A stretch of DNA of 64,000 bases from Cristatella mucedo (GCA_009760855.2 WPIO01000129.1:1094001-1158000), one strand, 5' to 3'; numbered from the stretch's first letter, positions 33,153 to 45,221 are shown. The notes: a model not told the origin generated them from the sequence alone. Numbers and translations are program-made.

Positions 33153-33454
33153 CGTTGGATTCTACCTTCTTTCAACTTAACCTTTGAATCTACTAAAATC
33201 GAAAGGATCGGCAGTAGCTTTGAGCACGACTAGAGACTTACGCTGCAGCAAGAAGGTAAAAACTCCGAAGAGGCGAGTTACTGAATTGCGGTATGTTGCA
33301 AGCAAGTCTTTACGCCGAAGTGACGCGGGTGACCAGCTGCCACAATTGGTGCCTTTTGTGCAGTAGCGACTTTTTTCGGAATATTCGTCATCTGTTTATT
33401 ACCGTTATTAGGCCGTTTTGCTCGTTAGTATATCTGGCGAACGTTGTGTGCATT

Positions 33455-35690
33455 TTCTCCTGTTGCATTAAGTCCTACCTGGATCCGTTCCCAGCGGCTT
33501 CGGGTGTCCGTCAGGGCGACCCCCTCTCACCCATCTTCTTTGATGTGGTGATGGAGCCTCTCGTCAGAAGGCTAGCGGCTAGGGCGGAGGAGCATGGATA
33601 TGCCCAGGGCTCGGCCAAGATCTCGTTTGTGCTCTGGCCGATGATATGGCCATATTTGAGGGCTCGACGGGCTCCCTCCAGCGCCAGCTCGATCGAGCAC
33701 ATCGTGGCCTCGAGCATTGGGCTCAAGTTCAGACCGGAGAAATGCAGGACGCTGGTGCGTCACCTGGCGGCGTCGGAGAGCCTAGCATTCACCATCGCTG
33801 GCGCCCCGGTTCCTATGCTGGGTGACGAGGAGGCGAACCTACATCTGGGTGCCCCTCAGGGCTTCACATACACCCGGGTGGAGGTTGAGACGGCAGTCTC
33901 CCTCCTTACCCGGGATATAGCCTTGCTCCAGCAGTCCCTTCTAGCCCCGTGGCAGAAGATGGACGCTCTCCGCACGTTTCTTATGCCCAGACTGGAGTAT
34001 CTGGGACGTTCGAAGTGGCTCCAAAAGAAGGTCTTCGTCCCGGTCGACAGAGCGGTAAAGGATTTCTGCAGGTCGGTTTGCTACCTTCCTGACAGAGCCA
34101 CTGTGGGATTCTTTCACGCCTCACGCCCCAGTGGTGGCCTCGGCCTCCTCCCGCTCTCGCAGGACGTGGACATTCTTCGAGCCACGCAGGCATGTCGCAT
34201 GCTGTCTTCCTTGGATTGGAAGGTGGCAGCTGTTGCACGAGAAGGGCTTGACGATGCCATCAAGGTGCTCAGAGGAGCACCCTCTGACGCTGCCCGAACT
34301 ATCTTCCTGTCCGGTGGCACCTTCGAGAATACAGCGAGTACGGGCTCGAGATCGCTCTGGTCGGAGGCCCGCCAGGCGCTCCGACGCCTAGGTGTCGGGG
34401 TCCAATACACGGCTGAGACCATCCAGCTCCACTGGAAAGAAGGAGATCATGAGCGCCCTCAATTCGCGCCTTCCATCATCGTCTCCACCATCAGGCAGCA
34501 TTTAGCTAAGACATGGGCGGCAGATTGGCGAGCGAGGCAAGATAAGGGGAAAGTGGCTCGCTGTCTGGCAACGGACTGCCACAGTAACCACACCCACTTC
34601 CTCTTTTTAGGCCTTGGTGTCATTTTGCTGCTTGGCGCTTTGTTTTTCGTTCGAGGCTGGATCTCCTGCCGGTGGCTGCTGCCAGGGCCAGGTTCGACCC
34701 CGAGTCAGAGCACCTCTGCCGCAAGGGCTGCGGTCAGCGCGAGACGCTGCAGCATGTCCTGAACAACTGCCCGAGCATGATGGTCGCCATCACCGAACGG
34801 CACGATGCGGTCCTGAACCGGCTCTTGGAGGTACTGCCCTGGGCGCTGAGGAGGCACGCGCGGTTGGATTAACACCACGACCTCGACCCGGTCCTGCTAC
34901 GTCGCCCGGACCTTGTCATTGACACTGGCGCCTATGCCGTGGTGGTCGACGTAACGGTCCCGTTTGACAACAGGGAGCTCGCGCTAGAGTCGGCGGCAGA
35001 GAGGAAGCCCCTCTAATACACCGAGCTGGTGGAGGAGCTTCGTATCAGAGGGCGTCATGTGGAGCACTGCGCCTTCGTCGTAGGCTCCCTTGGCTCCTGG
35101 CACCAGGAAAACGAACGGACCCTGGCAGCCCTCAGGGTGAGCCAGTGCCATCGCAGGCTTCTCAGAAAGCTCTGCCTAGCGGACGCTATTAATGGCTCGG
35201 CCAGGGTCTGGCTGCGATTCGTGGGCACCGCAAAGTGCCCACAGGACGGAGCAAAGCTGACACAGGATCCCCTGGCGTGGGCTGATCACGAGGAGACACA
35301 TTCACTGCCGCAGACGAGCGCCCCTGGGTCCTTGGGCCCAGAAGTAGACGGAAGTGAGACGCCCCAGAGGGAGGCAACACCATCAGTGTCAGCTCCCCTC
35401 CAGGGGGCCAGCTGGTCCAGCGGATCGGGCCATACACGCGAGCGCTCCCACTGGAGCTGGACGACTGCAGCCGGTTCGGCTATGTGGCGCTGCCCTCCAA
35501 CTCGCGGCGGCTATGTACACTGCTGCACGCTCGCCTGCGCCGCACGCCACCGAGCGCCTGTAAGGAGGGTTACTCCTGTCAGGCATGAGACGCCTCTGCA
35601 AGCGCGCGACGCCTGAGGTCTGGCTGCCTCCTGGTCGAGGTCCTGGTCACGCCCAAGACGTGTCTCGGCGGACGTAGGCCAACCATATAC
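33455..35690 (+). mobile_element. R2-like LINE (RT plus C-terminal nuclease), 5'-truncated
   Basis: The frame at 33455-34762 reads ASGVRQGDPLSPIFFDVVME, then by a double frameshift CALADDMAIF (catalytic ADD, about 33626-33655) and GLKFRPEKC. It continues through a Leu-rich thumb (FLMPRLEYLG, ASRPSGGLGLLPLS). A second frame from 34672 holds a CCHC knuckle (CRKGCGQRETLQHVLNNC). After an in-frame stop at 34872 comes the restriction-like nuclease signature RPDLVIDTGAYAVVVDVTVP with a downstream KPL-stop-Y. This order is characteristic of the R2 group, which uses a C-terminal PD-(D/E)XK-like nuclease. It is G+C-rich and decayed. Confidence 0.8.
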
Positions 35691-36349
35691 CCGACCAGTT
35701 CTTAATGATAAATGACTGTATAAAGTTAATCACTAGTCGCTACGAAACTTAGCGGCCGAAGTATTATAGCTGCATCAGAGTTTGCAAAAGTTTGCATGAC
35801 TTCAAGCAACTAAAGCTGCAGAGAAAATCGCTGCAATATGACCTTGACATTAGCAGTCGTTGCCAAGCTCTTGGTTGACCTCGTCTGTGCCAAAATAAGC
35901 AAGTTCCCACCGGCTCCTCTTCCTCTCTGGACAGTTGCTTGCCTAGTTTAATTATCTACCACGATGCGATATGATGACCACACCCATACCAGCTGGTTGA
36001 TGGTAGTAAAAATAAAAAATTATATGGTGCTGTAAGAGAGCCAAATGTCTTTCTAGACACTTGTATACGGAAAACGTGCTCGAGGTTAGTGGTGATATTC
36101 ACACCTCAGCATGCATAAGCATATAAATCTAAGGGTTAGGAGGACGAATTCAGTTTCAATCAGTAATCTTGGTTACGAAACACACATTGTGGTTATTAGC
36201 CCTTAAGGCTCTTCGAACTAGTTGAGTTTGTCAGCCCTTTGAAGTCATCTGGTCACTTAGGAATGGAGTACAGATCAACTTGCTTTATTAAGGGTTTGAT
36301 TAAGCCGCACGATATCGAATGCAACTGCGTCCGTCAGTGAGTAGTTGCA
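35691..36349. other. No gene recognised
   Basis: There is no supported frame, repeat or duplicate. The (GCAGGGA)-like run at 36600-36630 further right is a minor simple repeat. Confidence 0.5.
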
Positions 36350-36485
36350 GACGACCCGCCCTCGTTTGGCTCAGAGGAAATATACCAGACCGTAACGACT
36401 AAGTTCGTGAGTTGTAGCCCTACAGCATATGTAAAGCACCTGGATAGAGGTTAAGCTCTCTTAGGTTGCTATGAAAGTGAATCAC
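36350..36485 (+). mobile_element. Probable diverged SINE copy
   Basis: The 3' half GCATATGTAAAGCACCTGGA ... GAGGTTAAGCTCTCTTAGGT matches the SINE/LINE A tail. The tRNA-like head is recognisable only at TTGGCTCAGAGG. Confidence 0.4.
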
Positions 36486-36935
36486 CTAGGACTATATTCA
36501 CAATTACTAAATCCAGATTAGACGAAGAAAAGGCTTTCTAAGCATATGCTCAGCATACGCTTACGGTGACGATCTCAATTATGCGGCACATTGCTCAGGC
36601 AGTGCAGCAGGGAGCAGCAGGGAGCAGCATTCGCTTACTACTCAATCTATCTATCGAGGCCTCCTCAATCTATCGATCGGACGTCGGTCGCGTCTAGGGC
36701 TGGATCGTGCCTGCTGGCTTACTGTATTAGCAGCCGTCTAGCGAGCAACGATGTCCTTTTCGTCAGTAGGATGCTTTTTAATCCGTATAGAGTTTTACAA
36801 TAAGCTCATAGGATCCTAATGAGTAGTTTTTTTTATTAATTATAAGTGGAATAGCAGTGGGAACTATTAGAATAGCCATTGGGAGCGCTACGAAGTTTAA
36901 ATTCCGCATACACCTTTACATGACAGTTCTTCACA

Positions 36936-37075
36936 AGCCGAGCGGATTTGGTCCAGCGGATGATGTGCTCGCCCCAACCAAGGTCTGGCTGAGGTCGTGG
37001 GCTCGAGCCCCGAGCATATGTGAAGCGTCTGAATAGAGATTAAGTTCTCTAGGGGCGCAATATTAATAAATTATA
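36936..37075 (+). mobile_element. tRNA-derived SINE, copy 2
   Basis: TTTGGTCCAGCGGATGATGT (A-box region), GTGGGCTCGAGCCCC (B-box), then ATATGTGAAGCGTCTGAATA and GATTAAGTTCTCTAGGGGCG with a short TATA-type tail. It is the best plus-strand copy. Confidence 0.7.
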
Positions 37076-38460
37076 TATATAAAAATGAATTATAATTGGT
37101 ATTAATTACCTCATAATTATAGTCTTGTTTGGTCAAAACCTTTTTTTATTGCACTCCCTCACGCCTGACTACCACGAGTATATGTAATAGCTGCCAACTT
37201 AAACAAGTATCCGTTCCTTCTCCCTGATGAGGCATCAATCTTGTTCGTAATGGTCTCGATAGCTCATCCATGTTCTTTCGTAGTAGAAGGATAGACCGTA
37301 GCTAGACCACTATGCAGCCCAGAGCATTACTACGTGTCAACTGCAGTAAAAGTATTTCGGAAGATTCACATTTCTTTTTCGTGGATTTTCTAGAGATAAA
37401 TTCGTTTTGCATGTACAGGCAGCACAAAAAACGAATCACAAAGACCCACCAAATGTTGTAAGGAACAGGTGCGTAGTGTGTACGTACATTTGTAAGGTCA
37501 ACAAGCATATTTGTTTAGAGTTGACATACATATCGACAATATGTAAGTATTACTAGTGGTAACCCTCACAGTTTCTGTACGAAAAAGCACATAAAGGATG
37601 ATTCACAAGGACACAGCAATTGTGAGAAGTAGACTCGTTTAAACCTTTTTAAATGTTTTGAGGCCAGGAGATGTAATGAAAGTCGACACTTTTGGTGACA
37701 ACAAAGAGGTCACTCTGCAGAGAGCACATGCTGCAGGAATAAGATAAGTATTTTTTTTAAATAAATAAGTACTAGCCTTGAAGTTTCATCGTTGCTGTAC
37801 TCTAGTTATAGGACTATGATTACCCCATCGAATACGAATTATAAAGCTGACTTCAGTGACTGAGAGATTTATTAGCAGACTAGCTATATACTAACTAACA
37901 TAGCTTATTACAAGCGTATGTTAACTGATTCATACATTTAACAGATTCGCATCTCTTGGTCGTCGCAACTGGCAAGATGAGCACATATAGCAAGATGTGA
38001 AGGTAGCCTAGATGTGACAAACGCATACTCGGGGTTTGCAGTGTTTGTACTTAAAGAGGGAAACCAGCCGACGCTGGATGCAACCTTATAAGGTTAGCTG
38101 ATTCAACAACCTCGTTCATGTAGCGGGAGAAAATATCTCAAGGGCCATCACCGCCACCTGCAGTGAGCAACTCGAGCCCACTACCAAAGGTGAAGGTCGC
38201 GAAGAGAGACCCCCCCTTAGCCCTAGGCTAACACTAGCACCTTTTACCATCAGTCATTACTGGTTCACAGGTTCGACGAGTTACCGCAATCCACTGTTAT
38301 AGATTTCATTTAGGCTGAATTTACAATACGTTGGCGTTGCCGTGCTCGAATTATGAGCGGATATTGTTTTCCACCTTCAATTTGATCCATCTACAAAATA
38401 TCATGTTATTTCGCTCACTCGTACTTTAATTTGCAAATGAGCTGCAATGACGGTGGCCTG
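37076..38460. other. No gene recognised
   Basis: AT-rich anonymous DNA with short unsupported frames and no internal duplicate found. Confidence 0.5.
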
Positions 38461-38536
38461 TAATAATAATAATACTCTTCATAAAGCGCTCTCAGAGAAC
38501 TCAATCTCTTTCTAGGCGCTTGATATTTGCTGTTAC
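38461..38536 (-). mobile_element. LINE A 3' end fragment
   Basis: (TAA)n followed by CATAAAGCGCTCTCAGAGAA and CTTTCTAGGCGCTTGATATT, the reverse complement of the LINE A terminus. Confidence 0.75.
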
Positions 38537-40109
38537 TGCAATCTACCATAAGTCACTTGAATTCGATTGAAATCCCCCCAAAATAAGCTACACAAAGCTG
38601 CAAATAGTTTGTATTATCAAATTACGCTAGATTTAAAACGTACACAGAAATTTCACGAGATTCTGCTTATGCATTCTCTCGAAGTCCATGGAAACAAGAT
38701 TGCAGCGGCCAGGAATAATACCAAAATTCTCGCAATTCATTGTATTCCACAACGCAACAAAGTGAATCCTGTTTGAATAGTTCCCTTTTTGATTGCGTGT
38801 GACAGCTCACTCTGGGACAATTCCACTCACACAATTTCACTTGAATTTGCACGGCTGTTCTCGTGTGCCCTGCAATAGCCAGGCCGAGACGGTAATCCGC
38901 TTCAATCAACCGCATCCATCGAAAAACGAATACCAATATATTGCACCGAACTCCAATTTTTATTGCGCATTAAAGCACACTGTGTTGCGTGCACAGGCAC
39001 ATAAAATAAAAAAATCTTTGTATTCGACGGCGATGACCTTGGCAAATGCTGCAATCCTTTTGATATCCCTAAAAATCCCCGAAAATTTACTGGGCCAAGC
39101 TCAAACCTTTCTTAAGTATCAAAGAGTACTGTTTTTAAATTGCAATCACATTTTGTCAACCAATCGCTCACGTGCAATAGCGAGCAATGAATGAAAATTG
39201 ACAGCAATGGCTCGGGCCGTACCACATCCTTCTAAACAATCTCTAACGTAAAATCGAGAACAGTGCGCTCGAGCCGATAGAAATGGCCTGTCGTCAACCT
39301 CAGTCCGTTTTAAGTTTTCTATACAATATCTTTTTAAAGTTGTTTTTATCTTACTACGTAACGTTTAGTGTGAGCGCACATTCTGCCGACACATTTTTCT
39401 CATTCAATCTTGGGCAATTCATGGCAATCGACGGCTTTGATTGCAATAGAGGTATTACATCAAGTATTATTTACATCGCACTTTAAAAAAGTTCAAGGTA
39501 ATACATAATGTATACTAAAGCTTGGCACAGCCTACGTGCAGTCGATTTGCGACGGACTTTAGAAGATTGCTGTATTGGCATAAGCCATTATCGTTTATTT
39601 GCAATGCAATGATCGAGAGCTAGCATTAACATTAGCACTTTTGGGTGCGCAAAATTAGAGAATACAGGAACAAGAAATCTAAATGGCAGGGTCACCAAGC
39701 AGCGTCCAGGCCATTTTTAATAGACCGTTATAGATTTTCATATTCTATTTTCCCAGGCCGTCAATTGCCGTGCAACGTCCACGACGATACGTTTGCAATA
39801 CAATATTTACAGGATTGGGCTGCAGTTTTAATACAGCTTACTTCAATATGCAAGAAAGTTTGATATTCTATCACAAGATTTACTTGTAATTGCAGCTGAC
39901 CATCATAGATTGACGTAGATTACCATAGATTGTCTCTGACCATTACCGTTGATTGCCATGCAATATCCATGTCCGAAGGAGCGAAATAAGTTGGCACTAT
40001 GTGCGTCCACACTGAACTTTATGTGACATAATTATTGAAGCTGCGAAATGCCAATCTCTAATCGATTTGAAACGGATTTCGGTAGAAGACTATCCCACAG
40101 TTTCCCTTC
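38537..40109. repeat. Repetitive-looking DNA, possibly relatives of the 165-bp satellite
   Basis: Phrases such as CTGTTCTCGTGTGCCCTGCA followed by CCAGGCCGAG (38850-38890) and ACACTGAACTTTATGTGACA (about 40008) resemble reverse-complement cores of the 1.3 and 20.3 kb arrays. The match is weak and I cannot define monomers. No coding is supported. Confidence 0.3.
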
Positions 40110-40255
40110 TTATATATATATAATTCATTTGTATAGCGCCCCAAGAGAACTTAATCTCTATTCAGGCGCTTCACATAAGCCTCCGGGCTCGAGCCCACGA
40201 CCTCAGCCAGACCGTGGTCGGGGGCGAGCACCTTAACCACTTTACCAAACCAGTT
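40110..40255 (-). mobile_element. tRNA-derived SINE, copy 3 (minus strand)
   Basis: Read on the minus strand: TTTGGTAAAGTGGTTAAGGT (A-box TGGTAAAGTGG), GTCGTGGGCTCGAGCCCGG (B-box), then TGTGAAGCGCCTGAATAGAG and GATTAAGTTCTCTTGGGGCG with a (TA)n end. It abuts LINE B fragment 40270-41747. Confidence 0.75.
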
Positions 40256-40269
40256 CTTCCCTTTTCGTC

Positions 40270-41747
40270 ACAGATTCTTGCAAATATTTCACTATGGAGC
40301 TGGTTGCACGTATTGAATAGAATAAAATTTCAGAGACATTTCAACCGGGGTTCAAAAGGAAGCACTCCACTGAAACTGCTTCCCTCCGTGTTAACAATGA
40401 CATTCTAGGCGGGAACGATGAGGGGAATGGCAATACCCTAGCTCTGCTAGATCAATCAGCTGCCTTCGATACCATTTATCCCAATATCCTACTTGAAAGA
40501 TTGAGAACAATGATCGGTCTGGCAGACGAGGCATTGGCATGGTTTAAATCACACTTGTCTGATCGTGTTCATTCCGTATTGTGTGGGGGTCAGGTCTCAC
40601 AGACGAGACCGATCACCTGTGAAATCCCTCAAGGGTCCGTCCTCGGTCCCTTTCTGTTCACCATTTATGCTCAACCTCTGGGAAACGTGATTAATGCCAC
40701 AGAATAGGGTATCATTTTTATGCTCACCATTCTGTGCTGTTTTGTCATTCAAACCGTCGGAATCTGCTGCAGCAACTGATAAACTGAATGCTTGCCTTGG
40801 TGAAATTCTATTCTGGATGTCCGAAAATTTCTTTAAACTAAATGACGAGAAAACCGAACTGCAGCTCATAGGACACCCTGAGTGCGTGGCTGGATTAAAA
40901 AGATTTGCGCTTCTAAAAAATGATGTTTTCGTGAGACCACGTGCTCGAAAATAAAGTGTCGTCTCCGACAACTGCATATAATTTTAAAAGATTTGTCCAG
41001 AAGAGTGCTTCCACAGCTAGCCATCGCATCCGATCGCTATCTAAGATTAGGGGCTGTCTTTCACGTCGGTTTGCCAAAATTTAACTAGCTCATTAGTTCT
41101 GTTTTGGCGAGATTATTGCAATTCCTTTTTAGCTGGGCTACCGAAAAAGCCACCAGGCCACTGCAGCTGACAATGAATGTGGTAGCAACGTTAGTCTACA
41201 AATCCCAGAGGTTTGACCACTTGTCTCTTTTGATAAAAGAGCTAAGATGGCTGCCGGTTGATCAACGGATACAGAGCCCTCACACTGACCCACAAGGCTC
41301 GCCACCGCTTGGCTCCTCCATACCTAGCTGAACTGCTACACCAATTTCAGCCTCCTCGTGCCTTCAGGTCCTGTATGGACAATAAATTAGCTGTTCTGTT
41401 CCTCCGCTTTAAGGCAGTTGACAACAGAAGCTGTATCTCTGCAGGTTTTAGACTGTGGAACTCGCTTACACAGTTCTTACGGAACGAAACTACTCTCCTG
41501 CTGCCGAGTATGGCTCATCCTTTTCAGCGGTCCTGAACTGCTACTTCATGCCACTGACTACCTCAACTGCTCTTCTGACTTTGCTATGCTTCCCACTTTC
41601 TCTTTGTGGCATGAGATGAAGTCTGTTGGCTACCGAATGCTTTCTGAAAGCCGTTTAGGCTGTGAGTACGCCATACAAAACTCTCCTACGTAAAACTCGC
41701 ATAGTTTTCGTGGAGCTACAGACAGAGATACATTACATTACATTACC
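40270..41747 (+). mobile_element. LINE B fragment: RT core to 3' end
   Basis: It is homologous to 16734-18050. Pieces in different frames: FKRKHSTETASLRVNNDILG, LLDQSAAFDTIY, IGLADEALAWFKSHLSDR, EIPQGSVLGPFLF, and later LAELLHQFQPPRAFRSCMDN and LAVLFLRFKAV. It retains about 250 bases missing from the longer copy near 17555. The 3' end is a (ATTAC)n tail at 41730-41747. The YADD region is lost through frameshifts. Confidence 0.82.
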
Positions 41748-41749
41748 TC

Positions 41750-42130
41750 TTCAACCATGATAACAGGTGACAGAGCGCCGGTATGTACTGTGAAATTTCT
41801 TCCAGTCAGAACAAGCTCAGATAGAATGTTTCTATCAGTTTGTATGAGTCAAGGTTTCTCTGAGCCGATACAGGTTTATCGTGTCCTTCATTACAATCGT
41901 GCTCGTCCTATTCTTGCACGTGCTACAGTATATTTATCAGGGGATAAATGATCACATCAGTTAGTAAATACGTTCACTCCAGGAAGCTGGACATGATACC
42001 AAAGCGAAATGCTATCACTTCTTTTAAGGCTGATGTCATAATGGGTATTGTTGCTAGAGAAATAATCTTACACCACAATGGAAGGAGGCCGTTAATGATT
42101 GGATACGGTCTTGCTTAACGTTTCAGGAGC
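41750..42130 (+). pseudogene. Unrecognised repeated ORF family, N-terminal part (copy 2)
   Basis: It matches 55679-55960. The frame reads FLSVCMSQGFSEPIQVYRVL and HYNRARPILARATVYLSGDK, then in another frame FKADVIMGIVAREII, parallel to VKAEVAMGNFAREII in the other copy. I cannot name the protein; conservation of amino acids across frames suggests a coding origin. Confidence 0.45.
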
Positions 42131-42213
42131 GGAAGACCGCTGGCACGGAAACTGAACCATGATTTTTCAGATGCAGACACCATGCAATCCGTCTGGGCTA
42201 ATTCAAGCAGTTC

Positions 42214-42285
42214 TGACGTCCAAACCTGGAGCACCTCTGACGTCTAAACCTGGAGCACGTCTGACGTCGAGATATTCTGACGTCA
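42214..42285. promoter_or_regulatory. Cluster of four TGACGTC sites
   Basis: TGACGTC occurs at 42214, 42238, 42262 and 42278; the last is the full palindrome TGACGTCA. The first three are spaced exactly 24 bases within a tandem unit containing AAACCTGGAGCAC. The site resembles a CREB/ATF-type binding motif. Function is inferred only. Confidence 0.35.
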
Positions 42286-42416
42286 AAATATTGTGATCTC
42301 ATAAGCTCGACCGGCAAGCACTGTGGCTCCTGGTCACTGCTGCAGCTGCAGCCGCCTCAGCGCCTCGCTTCCCTAGAGCTGGCGATGGTCAAGGTTGGTC
42401 GAGTTCGTGAGCGAGG

Positions 42417-43481
42417 CTATGCAGCTCTCGGCCGCTTGGCATGGCGCTCCTTGCTGAGCACTGATCGTGAGGCGTCGTGCTCGGCGTCTGCAGCGGCCAG
42501 CTCAGTCAGCCGTGTCGCTGCCTCATAGCCGGAGCTTCGTCGCATCCTCGATTGCAGCAGCTGCGAGTGGCTGCCGCCGTCGCAGAGCTGAGCTTCCTGT
42601 GTGTGGGTGAGCGTTTTGGTCGAAGCCGCGAACGAGGTGGTGCGGCACTCGGTGGTTGAATCAGCATGGCACGCCTCTGTCTGTCCTGATCGCTCAGTCT
42701 CATGCTCTGCGGCTGCAGCGAGTGGCGGCTGCCGAGTCGTGCTGGGAGAGCTGAGTAACGGATTCATTCGTCGGAGCTACTTCGCAGATTTTAAATGCCG
42801 ACTTCGTGGCGACAGTTCGCCATGTCTGCGAAGCGCTACCGAGATGCTGTAGCTGCACCTTGCTAGCTGTGTGCTCGGCCAGATCGCTGTATTTTGATTG
42901 GCTGGTGAAAAGGGATTGGAACGAAGTCGGGGCATCGTTGGTGCAGTCCTCGTTACTGTGGGCATCAATGGCAGCAGCCGCTGGGGCTCTGATGCGGTTA
43001 AGCTGATTTTCTATGTCTGCCAGGTCTTCTTCGGCGACGGCGGCACGCTCCTCCAACAGTCGCCCGCTCAGCTCCTCCAGGCAGTGCAACCGAAGCGTCT
43101 TCACTCTATGCTGCAGGTCAGCAATCAGGCGGGATTGCAGATCGCACTGCTCTTTCCGAGCACTCACCGCCGCCTCCAGGCCCTGCCTGATCTAACTCCT
43201 TGCCCTAGTTTACATTGTTGCATCATCAAGGAATGTACCCCTCTGAGCAGCGTATGTCCTTGCGTCCTTGGCTCTGCCAAGGTCAGCGTCAGCAGTCGCT
43301 CTCTCGAGGCGGCTCGCTTGGCCCACTAGCCCTTCAGCTGCAGCGCCTGCCTCACGGGCTGCCTTTAGGCTTCCAGCATGCCGACAATGATGGCTTCTGC
43401 GGCAGCCGAAGTGAAGTTGTCGTCCCGGTCTCCGACAGAGATATCGCTTAAAGCTGAAGCTCGTTGCAGCTGCATGGACAT
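42417..43481 (-). pseudogene. Coil1 gene with non-repeat C-terminus
   Basis: The ATG at 43481 (MSMQLQRASALSDISVGDRD) aligns with the other coil1 starts. Frameshifts follow, then LIADLQHRVKTLRLHCLEEL, AAVAEEDLADIENQLNRIRA and a tail not seen in the other copies: DAHSNEDCTNDAPTSFQS and TWRTVATKSAFKICEVAPTN. In another frame it continues NPLLSSPSTTRQPPLAAAAE to a stop at 42417. There is no GC minisatellite. This may show what the C-terminus looked like before repeat expansion in other copies. Confidence 0.5.
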
Positions 43482-43670
43482 TCCTAAAAATAGATTAAGC
43501 GTATCCCTAGCACACGCAGCCACTCTCGGAAATCCTAACCAACGAGCGATTAAAATACTATCTAGCTACAATGCCCCGGTGAAACTGCATGGTTCGCATC
43601 ATTCTTCATTAGCGAAAGCTGCACAGCTTGAAATGGCGACGCCGACTTTGATCGTCAGGCGTCGATCACC
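43482..43670 (-). promoter_or_regulatory. Spacer/promoter block of the 42.4-43.5 kb coil1
   Basis: CCACTCTCGGA, AACGAGCGATTAAAATACTA, TCTAGCTACAA and GCGAAAGCTGCACAG match the blocks upstream of coil1 at 49751 and 58952. The position is directly before the coil1 ATG. Confidence 0.35.
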
Positions 43671-43674
43671 CGAT

Positions 43675-44130
43675 GCAATTTGATAAAGGAGGCCTATGGG
43701 GATGGTGCCTGAAGAGTCACTCCTGCCACATCTCGCTGACCGGCTTCGACGGCTTGGCCAAAAATAAAGAAAAGACACTTTCATCACTGCTAGTTACTGA
43801 GCGTCAATAGGCCATTCGTGGTCGGCGCCCTCGCTCCAGCTGTACTACTGATGTTGCTGGCACGTTCGCAAAAACGCTGGTGAAAGCAACGTGATTTAGG
43901 CATATGGAGGATGATGGCCGACCCACAGCAAGCCACTCGTGAGTCGCCATTTAGCTTTGAGTCAAAATACAGCACCCTTTCGCCATCTTCTTTTTGACGC
44001 TCCGCCAGAAGCATTTCCATTTGGACCTACTGATCCCTACTTCGGAGGCTACTGACTCTCTAGGCGTGGCATGCGATGTCTCATCCGACCCGCTGTCAGC
44101 TCAGTCGCTTGGTCGGTTTTAACATGGCTT
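43675..44130 (-). pseudogene. Unrecognised ORFs flanking the polymerase block (copy 2)
   Basis: It is colinear with 3005-3500. The frame at 43790-44020 reads MEMLLAERQKEDGERVLYFD and HMPKSRCFHQRF; the next at 43599-43787 reads WPSRRSRSARCG. The left limit of homology is near ACCCGATG (43668 here, 3002 there). Confidence 0.4.
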
Positions 44131-44195
44131 TTGTTTGTCCAACAACCTCATTTAAACCATCAATACATCTTGTCTCAATAGGCATTCTACGTTAT

Positions 44196-44727
44196 TTATT
44201 GTCCGACTGGAAGAGGATCTGACACTGGCGCAGCTGGATCAGTAACAGCTGGAACAGATGAAGCAACTGCAGCAGTGTTAGCAGCAATTGTTGACTTCAG
44301 TCTAGCTCTAGTACCATCTATTAGAATTGCATAACGTTCATTATCAACAATGCTTGTAATATCAGGTTTAACGCCAGAAACTATAGGGATCAGAGTGAAT
44401 ATTTTTGGCAATTGATCAGCGAATCAAGCTGCATAAGATTATATCTCACCTGGAGTATCTAGTGGGCTGTCAACTTTCGTTTTAAAAGTTCACTCTAGTT
44501 CTGTTGTAATTTGAATAATACCAGTAATGATTACTCTTTGAGCTTCAGCGTCGCATTCGTCAAATTAAAACGTGTTCACAGCCTGATCTGTAAGGATTGA
44601 AATATCGGAGTCGAGAGTTGTGAGTGTCATAAGCTGTTAACCATGAGTTGATTTGATGATCAAGGTACGATTTAAGAAGTGTTGCAGATGTTCCTAACTT
44701 TACATTTGAAAAATCTTGTGTTGTCAT
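44196..44727 (-). pseudogene. Fibre-like protein 2 with candidate intron (copy 2)
   Basis: It has the same start (MTTQDFS-like), the same end (DPLPVGQ-stop) and the same internal phrases as 3555-4085. The stretch DITSIVDNERYAILIDGTRA is intact. A GTGAG donor near 44451 and a TATAG acceptor near 44387 preserve the candidate intron. Confidence 0.5.
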
Positions 44728-44760
44728 CTTCTATTATATATAAAAATTAACTAGGATAAA

Positions 44761-45221
44761 TTACTTGCACTCCATCTTTTGTTAAAAAAGATTTTTTTAT
44801 TGAAATCATTTCATTCTCATTATTTCACCGCGATAATTCATTAACTTATCACATGGATCTCAGACATCATTTAAGTTATTTTAAATATGAACTATCAAGA
44901 TCCTGGATTAACTTATCCATAGAATGTTTGACTATTCTCAGATCAGCACCATTTATTGTATGTAAAATTAGCTTTTAAGCCATTAATAAATAAATACGAT
45001 TAATGCAGTTCTATATCAATAATGAATTTTTAAATTTATTCTCCTTCATTTACATATTCATACTCAAACATTTTCTTCAAAATTAAATCCATCACCATAA
45101 TCGAAATCTTCTGAATAGCAATACTAATCAGAATCTCCAGATAGTAGTTCTTCTTACTCGATGCCTTTTTTTCTTGTTCAATTTCACTTTCATCAGCGAT
45201 TTCAATTTCTTTTTTAGGCAA
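44761..45221 (-). pseudogene. Acidic protein (Polinton-like, copy 2)
   Basis: KKEIEIADESEIEQEK matches the acidic N-terminus of the 4119-4640 gene. Frameshifts follow and the helical half is poorly kept. Confidence 0.45.

Noticed and set aside
40110-40255. Functional tRNA gene
   Set aside because: A- and B-boxes are present, but there is no complete cloverleaf, the copy is multi-locus and it has a LINE-like tail, so it is a SINE.
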